Assembly (NCBI RefSeq): GCF_036850765.1
Contig: NC_089493.1
Coordinates: 125,184,239-125,248,238, forward strand
Origin: Saccopteryx bilineata
Lineage: Eukaryota; Chordata; Mammalia; Chiroptera; Emballonuridae
Direction of reading: 5' to 3'
DNA: 64,000 nt
Within the stretch, counting starts at the first letter, position 1, and the number at the start of each line of letters is the position of its first letter. A model generated the notes under the pieces. The model had not been told where the DNA came from. It was given only the letters and a program-made list of their open reading frames with translations, and searched no databases. This document shows positions 22,421 through 34,367 of the stretch, piece after piece. Made by a program: the position numbers and the translations under genes.

Positions 22421-23714
22421 CTTGCAATTTCCTATATATTTTGCAAGTTCAGTTAGGCATCTTATAAATATTTGTTGTAATGTATATGTAATTTTTAAAG
22501 GAATTTTCTGCGGGAGGAGATTTCAGATTCTGCAGATAAATGTTACCAGGAAAAGAGGTTTCTGCTTTCCTTTGTGTTGACTTTATTCCCAGAGCAGCTT
22601 TCTCTATGTGTTGACAGCAGTGGCCTCTAGCCATTCCAGCCCTACATGGGTATTAGAAATATACCAGAAGGAGATGGTGGCTTGTTTCTTTAAAAAGGGA
22701 TAACTACCATTGGCCCAATTTGGGTCATATGCCCACCTATGGACAGATTATAATGACTCTGCCAACTTTCAGGGGAGGGATTGGCATGGGCTCACCCAGA
22801 CCACATGAATGCCAACCTCAGGAAGGGCAAAACAGGTGCTTGAGAAGCAAAACCAACAGGTGTCAACCACAATCACTTTAAAATATACAGAATGTTATCT
22901 CATATAATCCTTACCCTGTGAAGTGAAGATGCATGGTCATGCCTCCCATTCCCACAGCTCCTGGTGGGCAAAGCTGGCCCTGGCATGCTGGGCACCTGAC
23001 TCAAACCTTGGACTCAGCACAGAAGGCCATATACTCCTGAGTCCTGCTTTACCTGTCTAGCTCCATCTCTCACTACTTTCCTCACCAAACTGTTCAGCCT
23101 CACCTTTGTGCCTCCTTCATGCTGGCCCTGTACCTCCAACAGTCCCACGGTCGTCCGACTGAGCCAAGATAACAGTGGCACCTGGAGCACAGGTGAGCAG
23201 TGGGTCTCCCTCCATGCTGACTCTGAGCACAGGCAGGGTCCACGTCAGACACAGTGTCATGGTTGTCGTCATCAATGGAGGGGTGGTCTCCACAGGAACC
23301 TGTAAGAAAGTGAGGGACACAGGAGAAGACACTGAACAGAAACCTGGTCCCAGCTGAAGCCCAGCTGCAGCCTGATCCACTCACAGTTGTGACGTGTGAA
23401 TGATGGCTTGAGCTGTCCCCTAGCGAAGGCAGGCTTTGGTGTGTCTGTGTCAGTCAGTCTCTGGGTACAGCCAAACCCCCAGTGTAGGTGGGAGGAGACT
23501 GTGGCCTCCTGGGTATTCCTCAGAGAGGGGAGAAGGCTTCCACCTGCTCTGGGAGGTGAGCTGGAGAAAAAGGGCAGCTGTGAGCTACTGGCCTCCACCA
23601 CTCACAGCGGCTGAGGTAGGGGTGGCGGTGGGGACTGGCCGATGCAAGAGGCTCTGGGCAGGGCATTATTGCATCTAGGACAGTGGGAAGTGTCAGAATT
23701 GATTAAAAACAACA
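22421..23714. other. unique non-coding DNA
   Basis: No gene recognised. The minus strand around 23,100-23,330 carries an acceptor-like tract (pyrimidines then CAG ending at about 23,300) before an open stretch. The reading frame matches no protein I know and no good donor follows. Confidence 0.5.
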
Positions 23715-23960
23715 GCAAGTCATGACACCTGTCCTTTGTGGAGCACATATATGACAGACACTATCCTTGGCACTTTACATGTGTTCTCATTTAATCCTGA
23801 TGATCACCATATAGCGAAGCACTGTTATTTCCCAAGATTACAGCTAAAGAAACTGAATGCGGCACAGAGAATCTAATTACTCAAGGTCCCACAATACATG
23901 GGGCTCATACTGCACCTCAGAACATGGACCTATCATCACTTCATGACACCTGGTGTGAGT
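23715..23960 (-). repeat. MIR SINE, long copy
   Basis: Antisense MIR over most of its length: 'ggcactttacatgtgttctc', 'atttaatcctgatgatcacc', 'taaagaaactgaatgcggca' and 'attactcaaggtcccacaat'. Confidence 0.78.
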
Positions 23961-24842
23961 GTGGGAGGCAGGAGTGGCCACACCAGTGACAGAAACATGC
24001 CATTTTGAAGATGTCAAACTGTCCTGTGCAGGTGTCTTCTCCCTCCAAATGCCTCCCTTTACCTGAATGCTCTATAGCTCATTGGCTCACACTGTCCAAG
24101 ACAGATCTGGAGAATGATGCCTCCTTCCAGAAGCTTCTATATGAAAAGAAAACTGACCTATGGAAGCCACTTGGCCTTGAGTAGCCAACCAGGTGGGAGA
24201 GAGATTTGGAGATGATGACATATGAAGCATGGGCAGATGGTCTGGGGAGGTCAAACCCAGAAAGACCGGCAAGGGGTCACAGTGTCTCTCAAAGCAGAAA
24301 AGGACTGCAGAGTTCACAAAATCAGATGGAGGGGGCAGAGGGCCGAGAGGAGGGATGCCTTGTCCCACGTCTGGTACCTGATGGCCTTAACCCCAGGCTC
24401 TGAGCACTGCATGGGTATGTGATTAACAATACTCTCTCCAGGAATACAGAGCCCTGAATTGTAGCATTTGTCAGTTTCTTGGATGTTGACACTCCCACCG
24501 TGGCAAAGTTCAAACTTCCAGCATGCCAGTACTGAGTGCGGAGCTGTGGAAGGTTCCCAATGTTCCATCACTGAGCATGGAGATGAGGACAGATGTACAC
24601 AGTGGCTCTTGTGAGTCTGTGGAACCTGGCTCCCACACACCAGCAATTCCCAATCCAGATCCCGTGTTTCAGGACCAAGTCACTCCCCTCCCCCACTAAT
24701 CCCATAAGGCACCCACTGAAGGAATATCCTAAGGTTACACAAGTTTAGAAAGCATAGCATTCTAAATCGCATTCTCAGAGCATGGTTTGGTGCATTAGCT
24801 TATAAAAAAGACCCCAAAAGTTCTTCAGTAAAGAAACTCCAG
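23961..24842. other. unique non-coding DNA
   Basis: Overlapping short frames on both strands with no recognisable product. No named repeat seen. Confidence 0.5.
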
Positions 24843-25198
24843 CCTGACCAGGCGGTGGCGCAGTGGATAGAGTGTCGGACTGGGATGCAGAGGAGCCAGG
24901 TTCGAGACCCCGAGGTCGCCAGCTTGAGCGCGGGCTCATCTGGTTAGAGCAAAAAGCCCACCAGCTTTAACCCAAGGTCGCTGGCTCCAACAAGGGGTTA
25001 CTCGGTCTGCTGAAGGCTCACGGTCAAGGCACATATGAGAAAGCAATCAATGAACAACTAAGGTGTCGCAATGTGCAACGAAAAACTAATGATTGATGCT
25101 TCTCATCTCTCTCCGTTCCTGTCTGTCCCTGTCTCTCCCTCTCTCTGACTCACTCTCTGTCTCTGTAAAAAAAACAAACAAACAAACAAACAAACAAA
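24843..25198 (+). mobile_element. bat tRNA-derived SINE, long subtype, near full length
   Basis: Begins 'cctgaccaggcggtggcgca' and carries a perfect B box GGTTCGAGACC at 24,899-24,909. The body reads 'gtcgccagcttgagcgcggg', 'ggttactcggtctgctgaag', 'gcacatatgagaaagcaatc', then a CT/TGTC-rich tail, oligo-A and (AAAC)n. Flanked by a perfect 13-bp duplication aaagaaactccag (24,830-24,842 and 25,199-25,211). Pol III transcribes SINEs of this kind and L1 machinery mobilises them. Confidence 0.95.
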
Positions 25199-25211
25199 AA
25201 AGAAACTCCAG

Positions 25212-26439
25212 TAACTTCAGTTAGCTCAGCGTTCTTCAAACCTTTCTGACTGCCCAACCATGTCATCACATACTTCTTAGCAGCATCTCTTGGAACTAGG
25301 GTCCAATGAGATGCCCTTTGGAAAATGCCATTCAAAGCAATATTCTCCTGTAAACATACACCATTACTGAAGAAGAGACTCCTCTTTCTGTTCTCTTTTG
25401 TTTCAGAGAGTGAAAATGGGACCGATAAGTTAAAATTAGGGGAGATAGATTCAGATTGTAAGACGAAGTATTTTCTAATAATAAGACCACCCCACAGTAA
25501 CGTGGGTCTTGAAGAAAGAAAGTGGCTGTGGGCATAGAAGGAGAACGATCACATGCCAGGGCTTGCACCAGGAAGGCAGTTTGAGAGGATCCTTTCCAAG
25601 GACTCTCTGTGAAATCCCAGCATTCTGTTAATTTGAAGTGCAAACTGTGTTTGGAGGCTTAGAGCAGAGTCCATGGCAGGAGGGGGTGATGTGGAAATGG
25701 ATATTCCAACTCTATTTATATGTGTGATATAATTTTAGGAGGACTAGGATGCCTCACTCTCCAAAATATACTTTATATTTTAGCATGCTTTAACGTCTGC
25801 TTTCTGCATTAACTCACCATTAGAGCTTTATTTCTTTAGCTTAATATGTTATTCCATGTTTAAATGCACATTCTCCTGGAAAGGGGCAATTTGACGGAAG
25901 CTATCATTAGCCAAATATAACCCCAGAGTGTGTTATGTTCTCAGTTCCTCCCAGAGAGCAGGCTTTGTTTGGAGAGGAAGGATTGGGGGAGGAGGGACAA
26001 GGATGGCAGTACTAGGTGTCTAGGATGGTGATGAAAGAGGCTTCAGGCCAGAGGGCAATGGTTGTGCCAAAGATGGTCTTGGCTGCCATCATGAATGTGT
26101 TTGGGTCTGGGCCTGTCCTACAGATATCTCAAAACTATTTTAGGAGGCAGCAAATTTATCTGGTGCCTGGTTTTGCAAATCATCCAAATATGTTAGTATT
26201 TCTGATGAGACAGTCTGTCTCAGAATGAGACATTTAAAGCCTTTACAACCAAAAGGGATTTGCCCTGTTGAACACTGCCATCCAAAAAGCATGACCACAG
26301 TAGTTTACTTTGCTGGCCAAACTCAACAGCAGGTTAAACATTTACAGCCTTGCTAACTCCATTTGGATGGAGCTTTCCAGGTGAAATCTTACTTCCATAT
26401 TTGCAAGATGACAGAATTCTCAGAACAGCTTGAAAGCCA
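25212..26439. other. unique non-coding DNA
   Basis: No gene or named repeat recognised. The composition shifts to A/T-rich around 25,690-25,930. Confidence 0.5.
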
Positions 26440-26530
26440 AGCAGACTGGTCTTCATTTTATAAATGAGGAAATTAAGGCACTCACCTAAGGTTACTAAGG
26501 AGTAAAGGGCAGAGCTTAGATTCAGCACAT
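26440..26530 (-). repeat. MIR SINE fragment
   Basis: 'cattttataaatgaggaaat', 'taaggcactcacctaaggtt' and 'actaaggagtaaagggcaga' are antisense MIR core. Confidence 0.68.
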
Positions 26531-26748
26531 TGTTCAGATCGCAAATGCCATTGTAATTAACTTTTTAAATTTGATTTGAATTTTTAACAAAGTAATACAA
26601 GTATCATAATTTAAACTGTCAAATGGTCCCACAGGCTTTTGGTGAGAAGCAGCAGTCCCCTGCTCCACACCCTCCCACTCCTGACTCCCCAAATCACTTA
26701 TTTTTAGCAAGTTCTTCTTGGATTTACCTTTGATTGCTAGGTAAGATG

Positions 26749-26802
26749 TTTATACATCTAGTTCTTTTGTTGTTGTTGTTGTTTTTTATACATCTAGTTC
26801 TT
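26749..26802 (-). mobile_element. tail-only retro-insertion
   Basis: A perfect 18-bp direct repeat (tttatacatctagttctt, 26,749-26,766 and 26,785-26,802) flanks exactly 18 bp of (TTG)n-rich sequence (26,767-26,784). Read on the minus strand this is an A-rich CAA-patterned tail with a full-length target-site duplication and no element body. It fits an L1-mediated insertion in which only the tail was copied. Confidence 0.7.
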
Positions 26803-26961
26803 GATTAAAAACAAAAAACGGTGTTATCTAAAATCATCCTTGTGGAAGATGAAGATTTAATTTTTTATATTAACACATAGACATACACACACTCACACTC
26901 ATAATACTCACACATATTTCTTCTCCTCTAAAAGTCGCAACATAGTTACATCACAGATTTT

Positions 26962-27167
26962 CTTTTTCAGATTTTATCTATTGATTTCAGAGAGAGCAGA
27001 GAGCGAGAGAGGGGGAGAGAGAAAGGGGGACAGGGGAGCAGAGCAGGAAGCATCAACTCACAGTAGTTGCTTCTCGTATGTGCTTTGACCAGACAAACCT
27101 GGCTTCGGACCAGCGACCTCAGCATTCCGGGTCAACGCTTTATCTGCTGCGCCACCACAGGTCAGGA
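26962..27167 (-). mobile_element. bat tRNA-derived SINE, short subtype
   Basis: Antisense copy: 'tatctattgatttcagagag', a GA-rich tail complement, 'gcaggaagcatcaactcaca', 'ccagcgacctcagcattccg' and the head end 'ctgcgccaccacaggtcagg'. The flanking duplication is imperfect (acatcacagatttt and acaccacagtttt). Confidence 0.88.
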
Positions 27168-27180
27168 ACACCACAGTTTT

Positions 27181-29489
27181 TATTTCTGCTGTGTTCATTT
27201 TAATTTCCAGAATCTCTCTGACTGCTCCTTTTGTATAACATCCTTTTATTGTTGCATAGACAATCTGTCATCACTTACCTCTCTGAGCTTTTACATTTTT
27301 ATTTGGCATTTTTATTTCCTGCCTACATTGTTTCTCTTTCTTCTGAGCCCCTTTTCCATTGGTTCTTATTGACATCTGCTTTTCAAGTTAAAGACTGTCC
27401 TCAAATATCTTATGATCCTTGTCTTTACAGGTATGTTTGCTCACAAGACCCTAAGAGGCACTGGATGCTGACAGTGCCCGGCTGGGTGGTTTCACTGTAG
27501 GATGATGAGATGGAGACCAGCCAGTTCCTGTGTTGCTCCAAACTGGAAGGAGAGAGTTGTTTTCAGCTCCACACGATCTGACCTCGTAAGAGGCGTGTGA
27601 TGTGTAACACTGTGACCTCCCAGAGACTCCAAATTCCCACACTGCAGGTAGGGTCTGATTTTCTGTGCCCACAATCTTATCTGAAAAGTCTTCTCCTTTC
27701 CCAGTTGTCTCTTGCCTGGGGCTTCTGCATTCTGGCTCCAACATGATGCACCCTGGTCAGCCCCCAAATCACTGCTTCTCGAAGAGGAGCTCAGTACATC
27801 TTGGGGTGTGTGCTGTTGTTTCAGGGGAAACAAAGCCATAGGATAACTATGGGGTGTCCATGTTTCCCCTTTGGGAATAAATAGAATCATGGATGCACGT
27901 TTTTTCTACCCAATAAAAACGCACTGTGTCCCAGTGCTGTCGTGGCAGGACACAGAGCCTCACGCTTGGAGACGAAACCCTGACTACCTGTCTCCCTGAA
28001 GAAGTGATTTTACATGCTGGGCAGGGTCCAATCTTCAAGCAATCCAACAAGATCCACTGTGTGCCCTGGTGTGCTGAGCACTATGTAGAACTAGAGATAA
28101 ACAAGCCTGATGAGACCCCAGCCCTCACAGAACTTCCAGTCTAGTGGGTGTTCATGGTCACCTGGCTACATAGACGCTCCTTTGAGTGAGTGAAATGAAA
28201 AACTAATTTAAAAATAGGAAAGGTTTCCTTAATAGTCACATCTTTTGAGGTAGAAAATTCTGAAAGCCCATTAAGAGGCTGCAGCCAGGAAACATAACCC
28301 CATAGATTGGAGATTCAAAATGAGCTTAGGAAATGTAACATCAGGACTCTCCCGGGACGTGGTTAAGTCAGAGCCAAAGGCATTAGCACTGAATTAAGAG
28401 AAGCTTGAGCTAATGAGAAGGGAGCAGAATGTGGAGGTGCCTGGGGAGGGAAGGTGACTAGGGATCAAGGGCTTGACTGAGAGAAGGGAGGTGGGGCGGG
28501 AGGCAGCAGACAGTACACTGATTCGCTGAGCACAGCTCCTCCTCCAGTGGGAGGGGCACCAACCACTGCAGAGTGAGTGGGAGGTCAAAAGTAAAAGCAG
28601 GGACCTGCAGGTACCTCCATGTGGTCCCTGGTCACACACTCAGGACTTCTGACTCCTGGCAAGGACTGAGCCAGCATGTGGCCAAGCGCAGGGCCAGCCA
28701 GATGTCAGAGTGTCACAGGTGTCTACAATAGGACTGGCAGTGGCTTCATCTTTCCCTTCCTGTCCTTCTCTCTCCTCTCTGTCCACATGGCTCTGTCTAG
28801 CCCTGCCATCTTGGTCCAGGTTGTTGAGGAGAATGGGGCAGCTAAAGCTGGTCTCGGAATGCACAGAACAAGTTGTCTTCCATCCCTGGTAAAGAAATGG
28901 CAGGTAGGAAGGGATGGGGCAGATACTGGGCCTAGGGACAGGAGCAGGGAGGGGACTAGGGAGACATCTTGTCAGGATCTTCGAACCCACTCTGAACAAA
29001 TTGCAACCTGTTGCAGCTCTGAGCAAGACATGCCTTAGACTTGGCCTCTTTTGCAAACAAGAAGTCATTACCACAAGTAGTTAGTACTAGGCTGGGCCAC
29101 AGCACAGCTCGGCAAAGACACAAAGGCTCCATCTCTCTCAGATGACTCGTCTTGTGTGCCTATGTGGCACCATGCCCAGTCCAGGCTACAATATGCAGAG
29201 CAGTGCCCAGCGCTCACAAACTATCCAGGGCCACATCAGTCACCCTGCTTGGTGACCCTTGACACACTGCAGATAAAACCCCCTGGGAGTGAGTTAGTAA
29301 GCCTCACCTGCAGAGAGAGCTCTGGGACTCAGAGCCAACACCCCTAAGTTTGCCCTACTCCAAACACCCAAAACAGGTGCTCCCTGAAGTGACAAGGACA
29401 GTGGTGATGCATGTAGGTGCACATGAAGGATGGTGTGCAGGTGTCTCACAAGCCTGGTGCCCGCCTGTGTCCGTGAATCATCGCCGAGC
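27181..29489. other. unique non-coding DNA with L2-type remnant
   Basis: The piece at about 28,045-28,155 ('actgtgtgccctggtgtgct', 'cagccctcacagaacttcca', 'gtctagtggg') is an ancient L2/MIR-type remnant. Elsewhere there are only chance frames, including a 120-codon plus-strand frame at 28,676-29,038 with no domain and a shadow frame on the other strand. Confidence 0.5.
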
Positions 29490-30030
29490 CTCATCCTTCC
29501 TTATAACATTCAGCAGTAATTGCTGGTGAAATGCCACTTGCCTTTTCCTCATTTTAACAAAACATTTATGCATGAAAGATTTAATGCCAGGTATCAAGCA
29601 TATCATTGTAAATTTACCACTAATTAAGCCTGATTAAAATAATTAAATGGCTGCGGAGTCACCACGTGAATTAAAATCGCTTCTCTCTTACCCAGCTGTG
29701 TCTCAGTAGCCAGGCCTCCTGGTTTTGGAGACGAATATTATGTCTCTCTCTCGATTTTTCCATCATTGCCCCACACAGCTTCACATGGGCTATTTGCACA
29801 GCCAAGGAGATTTGATAATTAAGATAATGCTGTGATTTGATGGTGTGGTTTTTCAATTTCGGGACCCCAGGAGATTTTCCTTTATCTTGGTGAAGTATAG
29901 ACAATTTGACAAATCTGTTGCTCAGAGCAGTCGCCGGCGTTTGCATATTCATTACTCATTGGATTTTTAATCAAAGTAGCTGATGGACTCCTTGCACCAC
30001 AAATAACTGGGTCATGAATAATTTATCCGT
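29490..30030. promoter_or_regulatory. candidate conserved non-coding enhancer block
   Basis: About 540 bp without repeats, A/T-rich, with clustered homeodomain-type sites (TAATTA at 29,621-29,626 and 29,816-29,821; 'tgattaaaataattaaatgg' at 29,631). It also has an octamer-like word 'tttgcatattcatta' near 29,940 and 'gatttttaatcaaag' near 29,962. It is flanked by ordinary GC-richer DNA. The sequence density and lack of decay resemble deeply conserved developmental enhancers, but this is inference without an alignment. Confidence 0.42.
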
Positions 30031-33000
30031 GCTCACTGGCTGGGCTGGTGCCCCCCATGCCCCAGGGCCCCCGATTGGCTCTCCAGTGCTGGCCTTCCCT
30101 GAGCAGCACATGGCCACTCCAGATGTTTGGGTATCCATATGTGCACAGCTCATCAAAACCAGCAACCACCACACTCGGGGGCCTCGCCCGTCCCCAGATA
30201 GGCCATCTGGAGTTGGAGGGAAAACAAACCGCAGTGAATTGTGGGATGCCTGTTTATCTTTGGAGGCGCCGGCTCTGGCTGTGGAGGGGCACGCAGGGGG
30301 AGCTGGAATGCCATGGATACCCAGATCCAGGGCACCCAGAAACGCGGGTGCTCGAAACCACAGGCCAGCCATTCCAGAGTTCCTTGTGGGTTCCCTGCTT
30401 TGCCTGCTTCCTCAGCCCCTTTCTGTAAAGCCCACCGGCCCTGTCTACACATACACCTTTCCCCCAGGACCTGCCGCAGACTGGGTGTGCTACCCCACCC
30501 CCAGGCTCACTTGGCAAGTCCTGCTCCCTTATCTGCCTCCTCCTCTCCTCTGTGCTTCCCCAGCCCCACCGCTTTAGAATTGCCCGGGGCCCCAGGCACT
30601 CTTTGGGGCCCTCATCCTAATTATCTCAACTCCATTCACTGTACCCACAGGCCACATGAAACACAGGGACCACAAGCGGGGAGAGTGGGGTGGGGATGCG
30701 GCAGGCTGGGTGACACCATAGCATGTTTTGTAGGTATTTCACGGACTCTATTCGTTTTGACTTTGTACTTTTCCTTTCCTTTGGAGCTAATGCTGATTGG
30801 CTCCCCGGGCCTCAGGCGCTTCTGCAGGCTCCCACACACAGGTACCCAGGGACTTAGGCCTCTAGTTCTGGGTGGGTCCAAAGGCACTGGTCTACACTTT
30901 AGCCTTTTACCAGCTCATTAAGATTCAACCTATGGCAGCTGGGCCGGAGCGCTCCGTGACCCTCCCACCTGAGGCTGAGGCGATTCCCTCCCCGGTGCTT
31001 CTAGAGCAGCCCCGTCCATCGCCCTTGTGGCTAGCTAGCACTGATACAGTCAGCTGAGAGGGCAGCTTGGTGCCTTGTTCATCTCTGTCCCCGCACGCCT
31101 AGCTTATGTCAGATGAATAAATGAGCCTTGGACTTCACATTTCAAAGAATAGAAACAATGGCCTTGGAAGGGACCTTAGCCAGAAGAGCAATCTGAAAGT
31201 ATCTGTGGGAAGCAGACAGGTATAGTCCTTCTTGCCTTGCTGGGTTGACTCGAGCCACAGATCTGTTGTGCAGGGTGAAAAGGTGGTTACTTCTTCCTTC
31301 CCTGGATACTTCTCAGCCAACAGGCTCATCCGTGAGGGTTGGGGGAGGGCAGCCTGGGGCTCAGGTCTACTGTGTTACACAGGGACTCTGAAATCAAAGA
31401 ACAGACCCTGTGCAGGAGACTGATGTGACCAAGGTAAACCCCAGCCACATGCACCCTCTCAAGACGGGGGTGTAGGTGAAACTGCATGTGCCCTCGTGCT
31501 GCGCCTGCAGGGGAGGCAGTATCACTGTGATCGCTTCGCCCACAATCTGGCTCCGCACCCTGGGTGCTGGTCACAGCTGAGAGGAGACTGTGCACCAATC
31601 ATCAGGCAGGTTCAGAAAGCACCGGGCCATACTCTCCCTGTGATAATTAAATTACTTCCCAGTCTTTTTTTTTCTTCTCTATTTTGTCAAGGTGAGAGGG
31701 AGGGTATGATTCTACAGTGTGTGTGTTTTGTGGGGAGGGAGGGAGTGAAGACACCATCGGAGCCATAAGCAGATGCTGCTCTGAGGATGGTACTGAGCCC
31801 CCCAGGGCCCCGCCACAAGTGGCTGCTGGCCAGTCTGCCTGAGAAGAGGCTGCTGGCAGCACACCGTGCCTCCTATGGGTGGGTGGGACCCCCCACAAAG
31901 CCCATGGGACACCATGTCATTGGAGAGAGCTGAGGCTGCAGAAATCCTCTGGCAACTGCCCACCTCCAGCCCCAGGCCAGAACCCCAGAGGGAAAGAATC
32001 CCAGTAGAGGAAGGGAGCGTCACTTCTCCAGCAAGTGACACTGGAGACAATGACGACTGTTTGCCTCAGACGGCAGACAGACACCAAGTGCTCACACCAG
32101 AACCTTCCTCCAGCACCAGTGGTCCTCCCATCCCCTGTCCTTTCTCCTCTGGGAACCCCTACCCCGACCACCACCACCAGCAATACTCATTAGACCAGAT
32201 GAGTCGATCCTGCACCTCCCTGTACATGGGCCTCTTCAGGAATTCTGCCTCCCCTCATCACCCCTCCTGAGGGAAGCACAGACCAGGCTGGGGCTGAAGC
32301 AGAAACCTACCCCCAGCTGAAGCTTTGGGGTCTAGAGGAAGGGGCCGGAGGACTCCCGACCAAGGGTTCCCAAATGGTCAGACCCAGGGTGACCCGGGGT
32401 GAAGTCAGTCCTGGGGTAGTCAGTTGGACTTTCCCCTCTGGAATGTGAATGGGGGCGCATTGGAGGAACTGCCCGGTGAGGCCAGCAAAGACACAGTTGC
32501 CTTCATGATGGAGCTTGGATAAAAGTTTACCCCTGTGCTTCGGAGGGATGAAATGAAATTGGTCAGTCCCTAGAGATGACTGGGCTGCTACAGGTAACAC
32601 TCCTGGGAGCAGAGAGTTCCTTGTCATCTTCACCATAACACACGCGAGTATCCTTAGGGGCCGCCCTATGACTGGCATCTGTTTCTTGCCTTCTAAAGCT
32701 TGGAGCCCTTACTGCTTGTCACCACCCGCTCCGGGAGGTGTCCCCTCTGCTGGCTGTCAGCACGTGCTGGAGCGTGGGTGCAGCAGCTGTTCTAGCAGGT
32801 GCAACAGTATCGCGGCCTGCACCTGGCTCAAATCTGCACCTCGCTCAGAATTCCCTGCATCTGCAGCCATAAGCATTGTTGGGATGCATCGCATATCCTG
32901 GAATTATTAGTCTTGTTAGTTTGTGTTGCAGTCAGAGTGATAAGATATATTACCAATCCCTTGACGACTCACTTTATTTTTATTGTTTGTGTTGTATTTG

Positions 33001-33060
33001 CAAAATCTGTGTTTAAGAGCATTATTACAATTTTCATTTCCAAATACAATATTTATGTTT
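30031..33060. other. unique, GC-richer non-coding DNA
   Basis: Long overlapping frames on both strands (for example 30,014-30,577 and 30,241-30,921 plus; 29,971-30,372 minus) reflect high GC and scarce stop codons. None shows a domain or consistent exon boundaries. An L2-like end may lie at 31,070-31,125 ('agatgaataaatgagccttg'). Purine-rich G-runs occur at 31,695-31,745. Confidence 0.5.
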
Positions 33061-33142
33061 ACAACTCAACACACATTTCATCGAAGTCCTACAGAGTGAA
33101 AGGCATGGTGCTGGATATTGGGGACACAAAGGTGATGATAAT
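33061..33142. repeat. L2/MIR-type remnant
   Basis: 'aggcatggtgctggatattg' followed by 'gggacacaaaggtgatgata' resembles an ancient dispersed L2/MIR-type motif. The next SINE inserted directly after it. Confidence 0.45.
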
Positions 33143-33158
33143 AAGAATAATGTCTCTT

Positions 33159-33345
33159 GCCTGACCTGTGGTGGCGCAGCGGATAAAACGTCGACCTGGA
33201 ACGCTGAGGTTGCCAGTTCAGAACCCGGGGCTTGCCCAGTCAAGGCACATATGGGAGTTGATGCTTCCTGCTCCTCCCCCTTCTCTCTCTCTCCCTTCTC
33301 TCTAAAAATGAATAAATAAAAATCTAAAAAAAAAAAAAAAAAAAA
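33159..33345 (+). mobile_element. bat tRNA-derived SINE, short subtype, perfect TSD
   Basis: Head 'gcctgacctgtggtggcgca', then 'gcggataaaacgtcgacctg', body 'gcacatatgggagttgatgc', a CT-rich tail and an uninterrupted oligo-A. Perfect 16-bp duplication aagaataatgtctctt (33,143-33,158 and 33,346-33,361). The perfect duplication and long pure A tail suggest a recent insertion. Confidence 0.96.
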
Positions 33346-33361
33346 AAGAATAATGTCTCTT

Positions 33362-33515
33362 ATTGAGCATTTTTCTCCCACTTAATTCTCCTAACAGCCA
33401 TATTGATTAATACTGCAATGGTCCTAATTTTTACCAATTTACCAGTGAGGAAACCGAGGTCACACAGCTGGTAAGTGGTAGAGCCCGGATATGGACCTCA
33501 GAAATCTGGTTCCAG
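33362..33515 (-). repeat. MIR SINE
   Basis: Antisense MIR: 'cttaattctcctaacagcca', 'agtgaggaaaccgaggtcac' and 'acagctggtaagtggtagag'. The short-subtype SINE inserted at its edge. Confidence 0.77.
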
Positions 33516-34330
33516 GGTATATGGATCATTACTGGAAAAAGGAAATTAAAATCCCATCAAAAGCTTACTGTCCAATAGCAGAAGCAGACCCACAATCAGA
33601 TCATTTAAATTCTTACGTTCAGTGCTAAAAGAGCGCATTGAACATTTAAAAGCTGAGGTTTCATAACATTCATTCCTATTAATTTTTCATGACTTAATTG
33701 CAGATGACAAGTGTGATAACCAAGGCTACTAAGCATTAGAGATGCCTGTCTCTGGAGCTCTTGGTTTCTCTGATGAAGGGACCCAGCTTTGGCTACAGAT
33801 GGATCAGTAAGAAGTGAAACAGGAAAGCTAATCATTGCTGGCATCTGTCATCAGGGCCCATGATATACAAGCCAGCTAGTGATCTGATCGAACTCATCAT
33901 GTTTGGTTTTATATCCCTGGGGGAACTTGAAGTCCTTAGGGGGCAGAGTCTGTGGCTTTTCGTTCATTAAGTCCTCTAACCATGAAAGAAAAACCAAACA
34001 AAAACATTACTTTGAGCACCTATCAGTTGGCAGGCATCGCTAGTGGTCAGAGGTGTGGGGATAAGGAGGGCCTTTCACTCTGAGGAAGGAGCCTGGCGTG
34101 CCAAGAGCTAACATAACAGGTGCCACAGTACAGCCAGGACTGCCTCAGAGGAGGGAGCAGCCAGCTCTGCCCAAGGGTGGAGCAGGGTTTCCACTGCTAG
34201 AAAATAAAGAGAACAGTGAAGGGTGGCCCAGCTGCCAAGAGGCAATAATACCCAGTATCCTTAGATGCCTTTCAGTTGTCACAGTTGTGATTGGTGAATG
34301 CACTTCAACACACATGGTCCAGCACATCGT

Positions 34331-34334
<4 letters not shown>
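33516..34334. other. unique non-coding DNA
   Basis: A possible L2-type remnant lies at 34,005-34,090 ('gagcacctatcagttggcag'). Nothing else recognised. Confidence 0.45.

Positions 34335-34365
<31 letters not shown>
34335..34365. repeat. (CT)n microsatellite
   Basis: About 31 bp of pure CT units at the start of a 180-bp pyrimidine-rich stretch that runs to about 34,505. Confidence 0.95.

Positions 34366-34367
<2 letters not shown>

Noticed and set aside
23100..23330. Possible minus-strand exon with an acceptor-like tract
   Set aside because: The polypyrimidine-CAG is present, but the open stretch matches no protein family I know, the best frame is not clear and there is no good donor.
30014..30921. 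Overlapping plus-strand frames of 187 and 226 codons
   Set aside because: They lie in GC-rich DNA with few stops, overlap in different frames, and have no domain or codon bias pointing to either one.
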